64,000 nucleotides of DNA from contig OY728153.1 in the NCBI GenBank assembly GCA_963277665.1, positions 274,882,250 through 274,946,249 on the forward strand. Direction: 5' to 3'. The notes beneath the pieces were generated by a model. It had not been told where the DNA came from. It saw only the letters and a program-made list of their open reading frames with translations, and ran no database searches. Positions 47,312-58,710 of the stretch are shown piece after piece. Each line of letters begins with the position of its first letter. Positions within the stretch are counted from its first letter, which is position 1. A program made the translations under genes and the position numbers. The DNA comes from Viscum album. Taxonomy: Eukaryota; Streptophyta; Magnoliopsida; Santalales; Viscaceae.

Positions 47312-50291
47312 TGTCACACCCTAACCCAAAACGTTTCCATTATTTTATTATTTTTGAGTCCCTTCCTAATTTTATTTATCTTTAGGAGTTTTTCCCTTGA
47401 ATTGGGAGTTTTTTTGTTTAAAATTAAATTAATCAAATAAAAGTTAAATTAAAATAAAATTAAATAAATAACAATCAAAATAAAATTAAAAGAACATATT
47501 TCTATCCTTCCCCTACCCCATTAGATAAAACCCTTCCCTCCACCCTTACCATGCTCAATGTAGACCCCCCTGCTTTGGTCACACAATACTTACACCCCCC
47601 CCCCACTCTCGGACCTCTGGTCGTGCTCCCTCCTTCTAGTGAACCTCCCCTCTCCACGACCTCTCCCTCAGCTTGCCCAGGTTAGGTCTTTTCTCTCCCT
47701 ATCTTGTATTTCCGGCCAATTTCCCCTCTTCCTGTAACCCCATTTTGTGTGGCCGAACCCTAGGGTTTCAGATGTGGTGTTTTTTATGCCCCTCTTGTTT
47801 TTAGGGATTGTGATGGGTCTCCTGGGTCTTCTTCATGCATGTTTCGGCATCCTCCACAGAAGGTGAAGCACTTTGGTTCATTCTGGTTCATCTACCATCG
47901 ATTAAGGTTGATTTATCTTACCCTCCTTTATTTTTTTTAATTTATTTAGAGTCTTTTCCGATTCTTTGGGTCCCTATAGGTTAATTAGTTTGTTATGTGG
48001 CTCCTCGAAGGGTTACACACACATACATAGGTACGTATATCTATATATATATATATATCCTCCTTGCACATATTCCCTCATGGTGTGGGGAATTGTGAAT
48101 TAGATTAAGGGGTGTATATATATATAGAATTATATGTTTATGCAATTGTGGAGAGTTCATCATCAAAGGAATCAAGTACTGAATTTTTCATCTTGGTTGT
48201 CTCCATTTGAGGTAGGTCCCCTTTGCATCTGCCTTTAAATTTAAGAATACATTTATTGTTTGTCTTTTGTGGATTTATTTAATTCAATTTAGTGATATAT
48301 GGTTTTTATAATAAATTTTTGACATGAAATAAAGTAAGATACTCTTTGTATTTGAATTGCATGAAACTGTTTTATTGAATGTGCCTGAAAAGTGATTATA
48401 AAATTTCTTGGTTGGACTTTGTAAGAAAATTTTGGTTTTTAAAAAATGGATTGGGTTGTAAATGTGTGTGGGATTCTCAAATATATTTCTTAAATGGGGT
48501 TCCATATTGTTTTTAAATTCTAAGTGGTGTTTAATTGATTCTTTAGAAATAATTGTTTTGTGAGAAAAGTAGTGGATTCTCCCTTAATTTGTGATAAATG
48601 GAAGTATTTTGTTAAATATTGCACACCAAGTGTTTGATGAAATGTCCAGCTATATTTTGTGAGTAATTTGTGGTATGTAATGAACAATTTGAATTTTTAA
48701 ATTTGTAATGACATATGATAAGTTGGTTTGGGTTTCTTGAATGATTCCTCCAAATGGTTTTGGATTTAAAATAAGTGTGTATTTAGCTTTTAAAAATGGT
48801 TTGGTATGTGTTGGTGTTGCATGAACCATTTGGAAATTTTCATGAAAGTGGTTTTTTCTTGAAAATTTGATGCAACATGTTTTAAATATGATCTCACTTT
48901 AAATGATTTTGATGTGGCAAATGGTATCTTTGCACATGGATTTAATTCTTGAAGAAGTTTATGATTTTGTGAGTGTGTTTAAGGCATGTTTGGCACTTTC
49001 ATGGAAATAGGGAAAATGATTATTATGAAAACCCTCATTGGATACTCTCTTTCCTTGTTTGTGTTAAATGGTTGGGATGTCCTCGTTGTTGAGTCCCCAT
49101 AACCCATATAATTTGAGGTGTTTAAGTAAAGGGGTTTATCCTCAGGGTGACTCGGGTGATTCTTATTATGTATTATTATTATATATGTGTATGTGATTGG
49201 ATGATCGGATGGCATTGGTTGTCTCACCTTGTTTATACATTTTGGAATGGGAACCTGGCATAGTGAGTTAAAATTATGAGAACAATTTCTTAACTTGTTA
49301 GGTTGAACACTTTTTAGTGTCCCATAGCACAAGGATATATTTAGTTTTATTGTTATGGGATTGGGCCCCTCAATCTGTACCTATGAGGTGTGGTCGAGCG
49401 TATTGGGAGATTTGATTTCATTGAGTGGGGCATGCTTTCTAGAATAATTCAATATGTATTAGTATTTTCTATATTATTCATGAGATCCTAGGTTTCACCC
49501 ATGTATACTCACATGAATGTTTTTAGGCTTTATAGGATAAATACTCTTGTGTGTTATTTCCTATTTCCCTTGTTGTATGATTGTTGAGATTGCTTCTAGA
49601 ATAGTGTAGATTATTGGATAAAATGATAAAGTGTTTTCAAATGGTTGTGGAAAAAGTTTTTGGAAATTTTTTATACTCACTCGCTCCTTTATAACTAAAA
49701 TATCATCTCTCTTTTAAAATGAATATGTTTCCACCTTGGGAAAGAACATGGTTTTGAATGGTAAAAATGGAAATGGACCATGTTTAGTTTTATTGTGTAA
49801 AATGTGTGAAAAACTTTTATTTATTGTAGTTAAAACCTAAAATTGATGATTCTTTTGTTTAAATGAAATGCATTTGGGAATAGATTACTTAGGCATTCAT
49901 ACTAGGTTTTAATACTCACACATATACTCCATTCTTGTTTTTAGTCTCAAGTGAAGGTCTCAACTTGATCTCAATTATCACGGGAAATGAAGATTCTTGG
50001 GATCAGAGAGTGAATCGTGGGGTTATTCAGTGTTTTAATGGTATCTGGATTCATTTAGTTTTATTTTTCAGTTCTCTCTTAGTAGTTTTGTTTGGTTTAT
50101 TTATTTTGAGATGTTCTTTTATTATTCCACTTCTTTTATTTATTTATATTGGGAGAAATTGTTCCCATCATCACTCTGTTGATTCCCTTGGTGATTTTCA
50201 CTTGCCCAGGAGGATCGGGAATGCCTCTCGAGCCTTATTGTGGGCCGGCTCGGGTGACCGTTTTGGGGTTGACCAAGGTTGGTTTGTGACA
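47312..50291 (+). repeat. G2 left LTR (2980 bp)
   Basis: It aligns along its length to 53176-56155. It contains a C run (near 47597), a CCTCCC/CTCTCC-rich segment at 47600-47700 and a TA run near 48040-48058. Frames such as 49935-50303 (plus) and 48979-49332 (minus) are not supported as genes. Confidence 0.85.
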
Positions 50292-50294
50292 AAA

Positions 50295-50305
50295 TGGTAT
50301 TAAAG
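50295..50305 (+). promoter_or_regulatory. G2 primer-binding site
   Basis: The sequence TGGTATTAAAG stands three bases after the LTR end. It is two transitions from the initiator Met tRNA complement. Confidence 0.65.
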
Positions 50306-51589
50306 GAGAGGTTCTTGAGAGGACCTAGCATTCAGAGTTCCCTTGGTTATTTGTGATGTCAAGGTAGATGGAGTAGGATTGTTGGAGCTTGGGGTGTAGG
50401 TATGAGGGAGTGTATTGTCAACTCTTCCTGGACCGAACCTTGAGTTACCATGTTTAGTCAGGTTTTTCTTGGTTTCTTTGGTTCTTGTGGGTTGCTTGGT
50501 ATCTGGTTAAATGAAATGAGAGTCTGATCGGTTTTCTTAGTGATCTTGTAGGTCCTGTAAAACCATGTAGACTCGGGGACATGGTCCTGTAAGACTGTCT
50601 GTGGTGGTGGTTTTATTGGCATATGGTCCCCAACCACATGGCCAAGTCACCCATTGACACTAGTTTCCCTTGGGGAGTTGTTTTGGGTCCTTTTGAGATT
50701 TTTGGATTTTGACCCATTGATGGTAGGTTTATTTCATTTGTATTTAATGTTGGATGGCATGGTTTTGGGGTGTTCTTATTTAGATTTTAAAATGATGTCT
50801 AGTTTGAAAAAATATAGATTGGTTTATCAAAAATTGGATTTCGAAGACCAAAAATTAGAATTGTTTTTATAGTGAAATGTTTTTTTAGAAAATGGGAGCC
50901 TTTTTGTAAAATATTATTTGGGTTTTTTAAAGGTAGTGTAAGATGTGAAATTGTAAAAAAAATGAATGTGGTATTTGAGAATGTTTTTCTTTGACGATAA
51001 GGTGGTTTTAAAATTTGGTTGGGGTATTTTTAAAGTGGTTTTTAAAGAGATAATTTTTCTTTTATTTGTCCCTTGTAATTCCTGTGAGTCCTCACATATA
51101 TGTATACAGATGTATGTATGTGGTAAGTGGATGGTTATTGGTATGTATTTATGGGATCTTAAGCTAGAAAGGGAATGTATATATGTAAGGATAAATGGAA
51201 TACAAATGGTGGGTGTTTGGTTTGTAAGGCTTGATGTGTATTCTGGAAATATTTTTCAATAAGGGAGGGAATTTTAATTCTTTAAAAAGATTGAGAGTTT
51301 GAGGTTGCATTTTCGTGTTTGGAGTTTACCTTTCCCTTTTGGGTTTTTGTCTTTGATGTGTTGGAGGTTTGATTGAAATAAAGTTTTGAGTTCGGGTTGT
51401 TGATTTGAAAATTAGTTGTGGAATTTTGATTCATGATATGTTTTGATTTGGTTGTGTTCTCCCTATTTTTCAATTTCATCCCCACTAAGTTCTAATGGAT
51501 TTTGAGAATCATGTGTAGGTGGTACTTTTATCACATGTCTTTCAGTTGATCAAGTAATTCTTTAGATGTATGGTTTATCCATTTCAGAT
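50306..51589 (+). other. G2 leader, non-coding
   Basis: About 1.28 kb lie between PBS and gag. It is T/G-rich on the plus strand. Short frames at 50654-50872 and 50966-51262 have skewed Phe/Leu/Val/Gly composition and no known motif. No feature is assigned. Confidence 0.5.
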
Positions 51590-52330
51590 ATGGATCCTGG
51601 TGGTTCTCAATACCAGGAGGTTGTATAGAGCTTCTGAGAGTCAAATCCTCCTCATTTTGTTGGGCAGATAGAACCAGAGAATGCTGAGGAATGGCTACGA
51701 AATAGTGAGAGGATCTTTTTTCATCTTCAATCTCCTGAAACTCTCAATCTTGATCTTTTCCCCTCCATGTTGGAATTCCTAAGTTGAGAATGGTGGAAAT
51801 ATGTTCTTTAGACCGAACCCCAGAATAATTCTTCATGGGAATTCTTCAAATATTTGTTCATACAGTAGTACTTACCTAATGGCATGAGGATACCAATGGG
51901 TTTAAGGTTTTATGGTCTTGGGTAGAGAGATTCAATGTTGTTGGAGTATTCTAAGAACTACGTCGAGTCGGTTCTGTATCTCCCAAACCTTGATGAGGAT
52001 GAATTTTTGAAAGCTCAATTCTTTGAAAGGTTTCTCTAATCATAACTCTTTCAGGAAGTGTCCTCATTCCCTAATGATTATAAAGAAGTTGTGAGGCAGC
52101 CTATTGATGTCGAAGCTGATTTAGAAGTGTTTGGTCAGCAGTGAATAGGTAAAAAAAGACCATTATTTTTTGCCTCACCAGATTCATCTAAGAGGAAAAT
52201 ATGGCTATGATTTCAATGTGGGAAGCAAAGGAATTGGAAGTTTTCATGTTGCAAAGCACCTATGATCTGTCATACATGTGTCCATTTAAATCATATGCAG
52301 TGGTTTTTCCATGGTGTCACAAATAAGTGA
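51590..52330 (+). pseudogene. G2 gag, decayed by nonsense changes only
   Basis: A single frame of 247 codons runs from ATG (51590) to TGA (52330) with ten internal stops and no frameshift. Capsid-like blocks are NPPHFVGQIEPENAEEWLRN, ERIFFHLQSPETL, EWWKYVL and SSWEFFKYLF, in the order usual for gypsy gag. The C-terminus has a worn double zinc knuckle ending ICHTCVHLNHMQW. All stops can arise from Trp, Gln or Arg codons by single transitions. The product would be a capsid-nucleocapsid protein; this copy is dead. Confidence 0.8.
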
Positions 52331-53160
52331 CATGGATCTAGATCCACTTCCTTGGAGAACCTTCCAGCTCAGTCGGATGAATGTATCACGGGAACAAGCT
52401 CAATCAGAAGCTTCTTATGTCGTAAATTCAATTTTTGTTTTAATTAATGTAACCTATGGTGTTGTCCTCTTTTTGGTATGGAGAGTGATGTTGTAGGTAT
52501 TTTTGGGACCTCTGTTTTAATTGGGAGGTATTCATAGTGTTCATAATGTTGTTTATGTAGAATGTTGGTGTTTTTTGTCCCATGGTTCATTTCTTTGGGT
52601 TTTTATAGGCTTTGTTATGATTCAAGATTTATTTAAGCTTGAAAAATAAATGTTTGTATGGACTCCTAATATAGTGGGGAGACAACCATGGTATGAGCTC
52701 ATGATGAATCCAAATTCTAGGTGTTCTTTATGGAGCACTTTCTTATTTCTTCTCCACCCAACCCTAATGATTGTTGTTGGTATACATGAATTGTGGGTCA
52801 TGTAACAGATTCTCTTAGAGATCTCGAATAGGCCACGATGAGTTTCTTCAATGGTTTCTATGTTAGGGGTCAGGGTGATCCTTATTGGGTTCTGTTTATA
52901 AAAGATTATGTATCCTCTTTGTAATCTCTTCATTGTTTTTTCAAGCTCTTTGGGCATGTGTGATGTTTGCCTTGGATTTTTGGCTTCTTTTGAGGATGTT
53001 CTTGTAGTTTCTTTTGAGAATTCATGGTTCTGGGTTTTGAAATGATGAAAGGGTTGGTTATTTGGTCTTAAAGTTTTTAGGACTTTCCTTGGTTGTAAGT
53101 CATCCTTACTTTGGTTTTGATCATTTGAATCTCTTGAGACATTCTGGGGGAATAAAATTT
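52331..53160. other. G2 post-gag region, no pol; antisense open frame
   Basis: Where protease and RT would be expected, only about 830 bp of T-rich sequence remain before the polypurine tract. A minus-strand frame of 111 codons (52622-52957) is open and fairly basic (it starts MPKELEKTMKRLQRG), but matches no family I recognise. Some plant gypsy elements carry an antisense frame before the 3' LTR, so it is worth noting, but I do not call it a gene. Confidence 0.45.
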
Positions 53161-53161
53161 C

Positions 53162-53175
53162 ATGGTGGGGAGAAT
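53162..53175 (+). promoter_or_regulatory. G2 polypurine tract
   Basis: The purine-rich ATGGTGGGGAGAAT abuts the right LTR start TGTCACACC. Confidence 0.75.
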
Positions 53176-56155
53176 TGTCACACCCCGGCCCAAAAAATCA
53201 TTATTTAGTTTATTTTTGAGTCCCATCTTAATTTTATTTCTATTTGGGTGTTTTCCCCTTGAATTGGGAGTTTTTTTGTTTAAAATTAAATTAATTTAAT
53301 TTAATTTAAATTAAAATAAAATTAATTAAATTACTATCAAAATAAAATTAAAAAGCCCATAATTCTAACCCTCTGCCCCGCCCCCACTCGATGTAGCCCT
53401 TCCCTCCCCCCTTACCATGCTCTACACAGACCCCCCCCCCATATGGTCACATGATGTCGACCCCCCTCCCAGACCTCTGGATATTCTCCCTCCTTTAGAA
53501 GAACCTCCCCTCTCCATGACCTCTCCCTTGGATCACCCAGGTAAGGTCACTACTCCCTCTCTTTTGTGTTTCCATCTAATTTCCCCTCTTCTCGTTGCCC
53601 GATTTAGTTCGGTTGAACAATAGGGTTTCAGATGCATCATTTTTTGATGATCCTCTAGTTTTTGGGGCATGTGGTGGGTCTCCTAGGTTTTTATCATCTG
53701 TGTTTTGACGTCCTCCATCAAAGTAGAAGAACTTTGGTTCATTCCAGTTCATCTGCCACCATTTGAGGTTGATTTCTCTTATCATCCTATGTTTATTTCA
53801 ATTTATTTAGAGTCTTTGGTGATTATTTTGGTCTCCATAAGTTAATTATTTTATTTGGTGGCTCCTCAAATGGTTTCACACACATACATAGGTTTATATA
53901 TATATAAACATATAATTATATATATCCTCCTTGAACATATTACCTCATTGTGCAGGGAATATGTGAATTAGATTAAGAGGTATATATATAGGATTGTATG
54001 TGAGTGAAATTCTTGAGCCGTCGTCGTCAAAAGAATCGAGTGCTGAATTTTTCAGCTTGGTTCTCTCATTTTGAGGTAGGTCCCCTTTTAAACTACCGTT
54101 AAATTTAATAATACATTGATTGATTTTATTTTGTGCCTTTATTTGATTCTAGTTAGTGATATATGGGTTTTAAAATAAAATTTTGATGTGAAATAAAGTA
54201 AGATATTCTTTGTATTTAATTACATGAAACTTTTTTAATGAATGTTCATGCCAAGTGTTTATCAAATTGTCTCATTGGCCTTTGTAAGTAAATTTTGGTT
54301 TTTAAAGAATGGATTGGGGTGTAAATGTGTGTGGTTTTCTAAAATATATTTATTAAATGGGGTGTCATATTGTTTTGAAATTGGAAGTGTTGTTTATTTG
54401 ATTCTTTGGAAATAATTGTTTCCTGTGAAAATTAATTTTTTCTCCCTTATTTTGTGATAAATGGAATTGTTTTGTTAAATGTTGCACACCAAGTGTTCGA
54501 TGAAAAGTCCAGTTGTATTTTGTGAATAATTTTTGGTATTTGAGGCATTATATGAATTTTTAAATGTGTAATGACATATGAAAAGTTGGTTTGTATTTCT
54601 TGAATGAGTCCTCCAAGTGGTTTTGGATGTAAAGGAAATGTATATTTGGATTTGAAAAATGGTTTGGAATGTGTTGGTGGTGCATGGCCCATTTAGAAAT
54701 TTTCATGAAAGTGGTTTTGGCATGAAAATTTAATGCAATATGTTTTAAATATGATCTCTCTTAAAAGATTGTGAATTGGAAAATTGTTTCTTTTCACATG
54801 GATTTAATTCTTAAAAAAGTGATGATTTTGTGAGTGTGTTTGAGCCCCATTTGGATTTTTTTCGAAAATAGTGAAAATGATTATAATGAAACCCCTCCTT
54901 GGACACTCTCTTGCCTTGTTTGTGTTAAATGGTTTGGAAGTGCTCACTATGGAGTCCTCATGAACAATCTACTTTGAAGAGTTTAAGGCACTGGGATGAT
55001 CCTTGGGGTGACTCGGGTGATTCCTATTATGGATTATTATTATATATGTGTATGTGATTGGATGCTTGGTTGTCATCGGTTGCCTCACCCCCTTTATACA
55101 TCTTAACATGGGAACATGGTATAGTGAGCGAATATTCTGAGAATGATTTTTGCACTAGATAGATTATGCACTAGCTAGTGGCCCATAGCACAGGGATATA
55201 TTTTGTTTTATTGCTATGGGATTGGGCCCCTCAATCTGTACCTGTGACGTGAGGCTAAGCGTATCGGGAGATTTGAAGTCATCGAGTGAGGCATGATTTC
55301 TAGGATGAGTTAACATGTATTAGTATGTTCTGGATCATTAAAGAGATCCTAGGTTTCTTCCATGTCTACTAGCATGAATGTTTTTATGCATTGCTGGGTA
55401 GATACTCTTCTATGTTATTTCCCATTTCCCTTATTGTATTATTATTGAGCATGCTTCTGGAAAAGTGTGTATTATTGGCTAAAATGATAAAGTGTTTTCA
55501 AATGGTTATGGAAAAGGGTTTTGCAAATTTTTTATACTCACTCTATCCATTATAACTGAAATGCCATCTCTCTTTTAAAATTCATATGGTTTCTCCTTGG
55601 TAAAGAACATAGTTTTGAATGGTAAAAGGGAAATGGACTGTGTTTGGTTTTAAAGTGTAAAATGTGTGAAAAAATTAATTTTATATGTTATATTTCGAAC
55701 CTGAAATTTATGATTATTTTGTTTAAAGGAAATACATTTGGGAATAGATTACTTGGGCATGCCTACTGAGTTTTAATACTCACTCCTATACTTCATTCTT
55801 GTTTTTAGTCTCAAGTGAAGGTTTTAGCATGATATCGATCATCATGGGCGATGTTGACTCTTTGGATCAGAGAGTAACCTATGGGGTCACATGGATTTTT
55901 AGTGGTCTTCTGGTTCAGTTAGTCTAATTTTTCAGTTCTTTATTAGTTTTTTTTTTTGGTTTTTTTATTTTGAGATGGTATTTTATTATTATAGTACTTT
56001 TATTTATTTATATTGGGATACATCATTCCCATAATCACTCTATCGATCCCCTTGTCTCTTGTCACAAGCCTAGGATGATCGGGAATGCCTCTCGGGACTT
56101 GTCACGGGCTGGTTTGGGGGATCGGTTCTGGGTTGACCTGAGTTGGTTCATGACA
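53176..56155 (+). repeat. G2 right LTR (2980 bp)
   Basis: This is the partner of the left LTR, ending TGACA before the ACTAA duplication. It keeps less decayed CpG words at its start (CCCCGGCCC). A C run is near 53427. Open frames in it (53417, 53576, 54447, 55970) are incidental. Confidence 0.85.
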
Positions 56156-56160
56156 ACTAA

Positions 56161-57384
56161 AACTTCTAAAAAACAAAATAACTATTTTAAAACGACTATT
56201 TAAATTAACTAAAAATTTATAGGTGAAATAAACTAAACAATAGAAGAAATCATATAGAGATGGAAGTGTAAGAGTTGTGACATCTGTTTAGGTGCATACA
56301 ATGGAAATTATTTAATTCCCACATCTGAATATTTATTTAATTAATTTTCACTGATTAAAATTTTAATCAAAATACTATTAGGTCTCATTATTTGATGTTA
56401 TAAATTTTTCTAATTTTCACACAAATTATCCTACATTTCATTCTATGTCCTGGATAATTATTTACACATCATTATAGCACTAAATCACATGGTAAAATAC
56501 CCCAACCTGTTTCTCAAAAAGTCGAAGTATCTATATGGGTTGGGTTCACTCATACAAGATCACTTATTAGGTACCACTCATGAAAGTTTTGTGGAGAGCG
56601 CACACAAAACATTAATTTTTCAATTAATATATTTATTTATTTAGGATTTGATTACGTGCGATTTACGATTATCTCATGCATGCGACCAAGTTCCAAATAA
56701 ATATATTCATCAATGATCACCCACTAATGATTACATATTAGGTATCACATGGACAGGTACCAAAACAAGTATATATAATCTAAATGACAATTAAGTCAAA
56801 TGAAGATGTAATCAATTAAAAAAACATCCAATTAAAAATAATTAATTGGAAATCTAACAGGGAAATAAATTAATGTCATGCAATTACCGTCACATTCATC
56901 ACAACCCCAATAAAAAATAAGTTTCCTTCACATGATAACACAACACATAAAATAATAAAAAATTATCAAGATGCTCGTTCCATCACTGTTGTTACTACAA
57001 ACTGTTATAGATGATCAGAGAATAATAATCTTCACTCCACTGATCACCGCAACATTGAACCAAACCGTCACGCTGTTGAAAAAATGATCGGATCTTCTCA
57101 CGCTCACATCATATAGTTTCAATTTCTGGAAGCCAAAGAAAACCACTACATGTATCAATCACGCACTTGAACAAATTCTATGCACCTATAACGGATGTGA
57201 TCGCACATAGATTATAGTGATGGTGGTCTACAGCAGCATAAGTGGGAGGCATGTGTGAGGGGTGTTACCGCATAGATGATGCACAACAAGGAGGCAGGTG
57301 TGTCACTAGAGGAGATGATGGAGGATGACCTTATACATAGGGAGCCTCTATAAAGAAGATGTGGTTTGAGTGGTGGCCTAATGG
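56161..57384. other. Spacer right of G2
   Basis: This should have been continuous with 47145-47306 before G2 inserted. It has mixed composition with no recognisable frame, LTR end or PBS on either strand. Nothing can be assigned. Confidence 0.4.
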
Positions 57385-57720
57385 AAAGGGGATGGAGGCT
57401 AGTGGGGAGGAAAGGGGGAGGGTGTGTAGGAAAATGGGGAAGGGGTAGGGGCAGTGGGGAGAGAAGGGGGAAGAGGGAGAGGGGCGGTGGGGAAGAGGGG
57501 GAAGGGGCAGGAGTGGTGGGGAGATAGTGGGGTAGGGTGAGAGGAGTGGAGAGGGAGAGGATAAAGGGGGAAGGGGTGGTGGGGGAGAGGGAAGAAGGGG
57601 GAGGGGACTAATGAGGAGGGAAGGAGGAAGGAGGAAGGGGTGGTAGGGGGAAGATGGGGAAAGGGGGAGGGGTGGAGGGGAGAGAGGGGGAGAGGGAAAA
57701 GGGTGTTGTGGGGGAAGGGG
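57385..57720. repeat. Purine-rich, G-rich block (minisatellite-like)
   Basis: About 340 bp are almost purely A and G on the plus strand, made of GGGGAAGGGG, GGTGGGGAGA and GAGAGGGGGA words in loose units of about 30 bp. It is the only strongly GC-rich stretch in the window. Runs of four or more G are frequent, so G-quadruplex or triplex folding is possible. A 144-codon Pro/Ser/Leu frame runs through it on the minus strand, but pyrimidine-rich DNA contains few stop codons, so its openness is expected. Confidence 0.7.
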
Positions 57721-57779
57721 CCAGCTACATGAAGGAGGGATAAAGGTGGTTTTTATAAAATGCATCCTATATGAAAAGC

Positions 57780-58706
57780 AGAAAAAAAAATTAATTCAAA
57801 AATCAAATTAAACATAATTATATAAATATTAAATTTTATATAATAATATTAAAAATGAAATTAAAAGATAATTATTAGATATAAAAAATAAATAAATGTG
57901 TGTGAACGATGGTGTTCTTAAAATTAGCTATATTAATATAATATATAAAAAATCAATGAAGGTTAGATAAAATTATAACCTATTCTAAAAAAATATTAAA
58001 TGTTAATCAAATTTAATGATAACAATAATAATAATAATATAATCAATACTAATAAAATTAATACTACTACTATTAAATACTAATATAATAATAATAATAA
58101 AATAAATAATAATAATGCTATTATTGAAAATACTTATATTAAAATGATATAAAATAATATAATACAAATATAAGAAATTAATATAAATACTAAAAAAATA
58201 TTAAGAAACTAATAAAAACTAAAATTTTCAAAACTAATAATAATAATAATATAGTGTTAAATATAATATATAAAATTAATATAAACAAATAAAATAATAA
58301 ATTCCTAATGTTAGTATATAAATTAACTAAAAAATATCAAAATATTTAAAATACTACAAAACCAACCTAAAAACGCAAAAAGTGGTTAGAAAAATAATTA
58401 CAACTAAATTAGAAAATTATAAAAAAATATAAGAAAAATCCATGTAAATAAATTATCATTAGTAATTTTAAAAATTACTTTCACCTAAATAGTAATTAAT
58501 AATAATAATTTTATATATATTAATAATTATTAACTAAATAATTTTTTTAAAATAGTAATATATATTAATAGTAATAATTAGTTATTTTAAATAATAAATA
58601 GTAATTTAAAATATCTATTAATAAATATTAATTATAAATAGTAATAATTCATAGTAGCTAAATAGTAATTTTCAATATATTAATTTTAAATAAAGTAGTT
58701 ATTAAT
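57780..58706. other. AT-rich low-complexity block
   Basis: The sequence is almost only A and T (AATAAT/TAATAT words) without frames. The part 58450-58695 is the inverted relative of 46690-46935. The LINE-like relic begins directly after it. Confidence 0.5.
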
Positions 58707-58710
58707 TTTT

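Larger units (their letters stand above)
47312..56155 (+). mobile_element. G2: gag-only gypsy-type element
   Basis: LTRs at 47312-50291 and 53176-56155 are both 2980 bp and begin TGTCACACCC and end TGACA. The 5-bp flanks are ACTAA on both sides (47307-47311 and 56156-56160), a perfect target duplication, so both ends are certain. The 2884-bp internal region has a PBS, a leader, one gag frame and a polypurine tract, but no protease, RT or integrase. It therefore moved with help from another element, or lost pol before or after insertion. By eye the LTRs differ considerably, so the insertion is old. Confidence 0.85.

Noticed and set aside
49935..50303. 122-codon plus-strand frame with hydrophobic segment in the G2 left LTR
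   Set aside because: The counterpart in the right LTR is not open over the same span, and it lies upstream of the PBS inside an LTR.
51590..52330. Stop-codon reassignment to explain an otherwise uninterrupted gag
   Set aside because: All three stop codons occur, and each corresponds to a conserved Trp, Gln or Arg position reachable by a transition. The same pattern is seen in unrelated elements, so decay is simpler.
57331..57765. 144-codon proline/serine/leucine-rich minus-strand frame, as a cell-wall-type protein gene
   Set aside because: It lies on a pyrimidine-rich strand where stop codons are scarce. The repeats are of nucleotides, not of a peptide unit, and there is no signal peptide.
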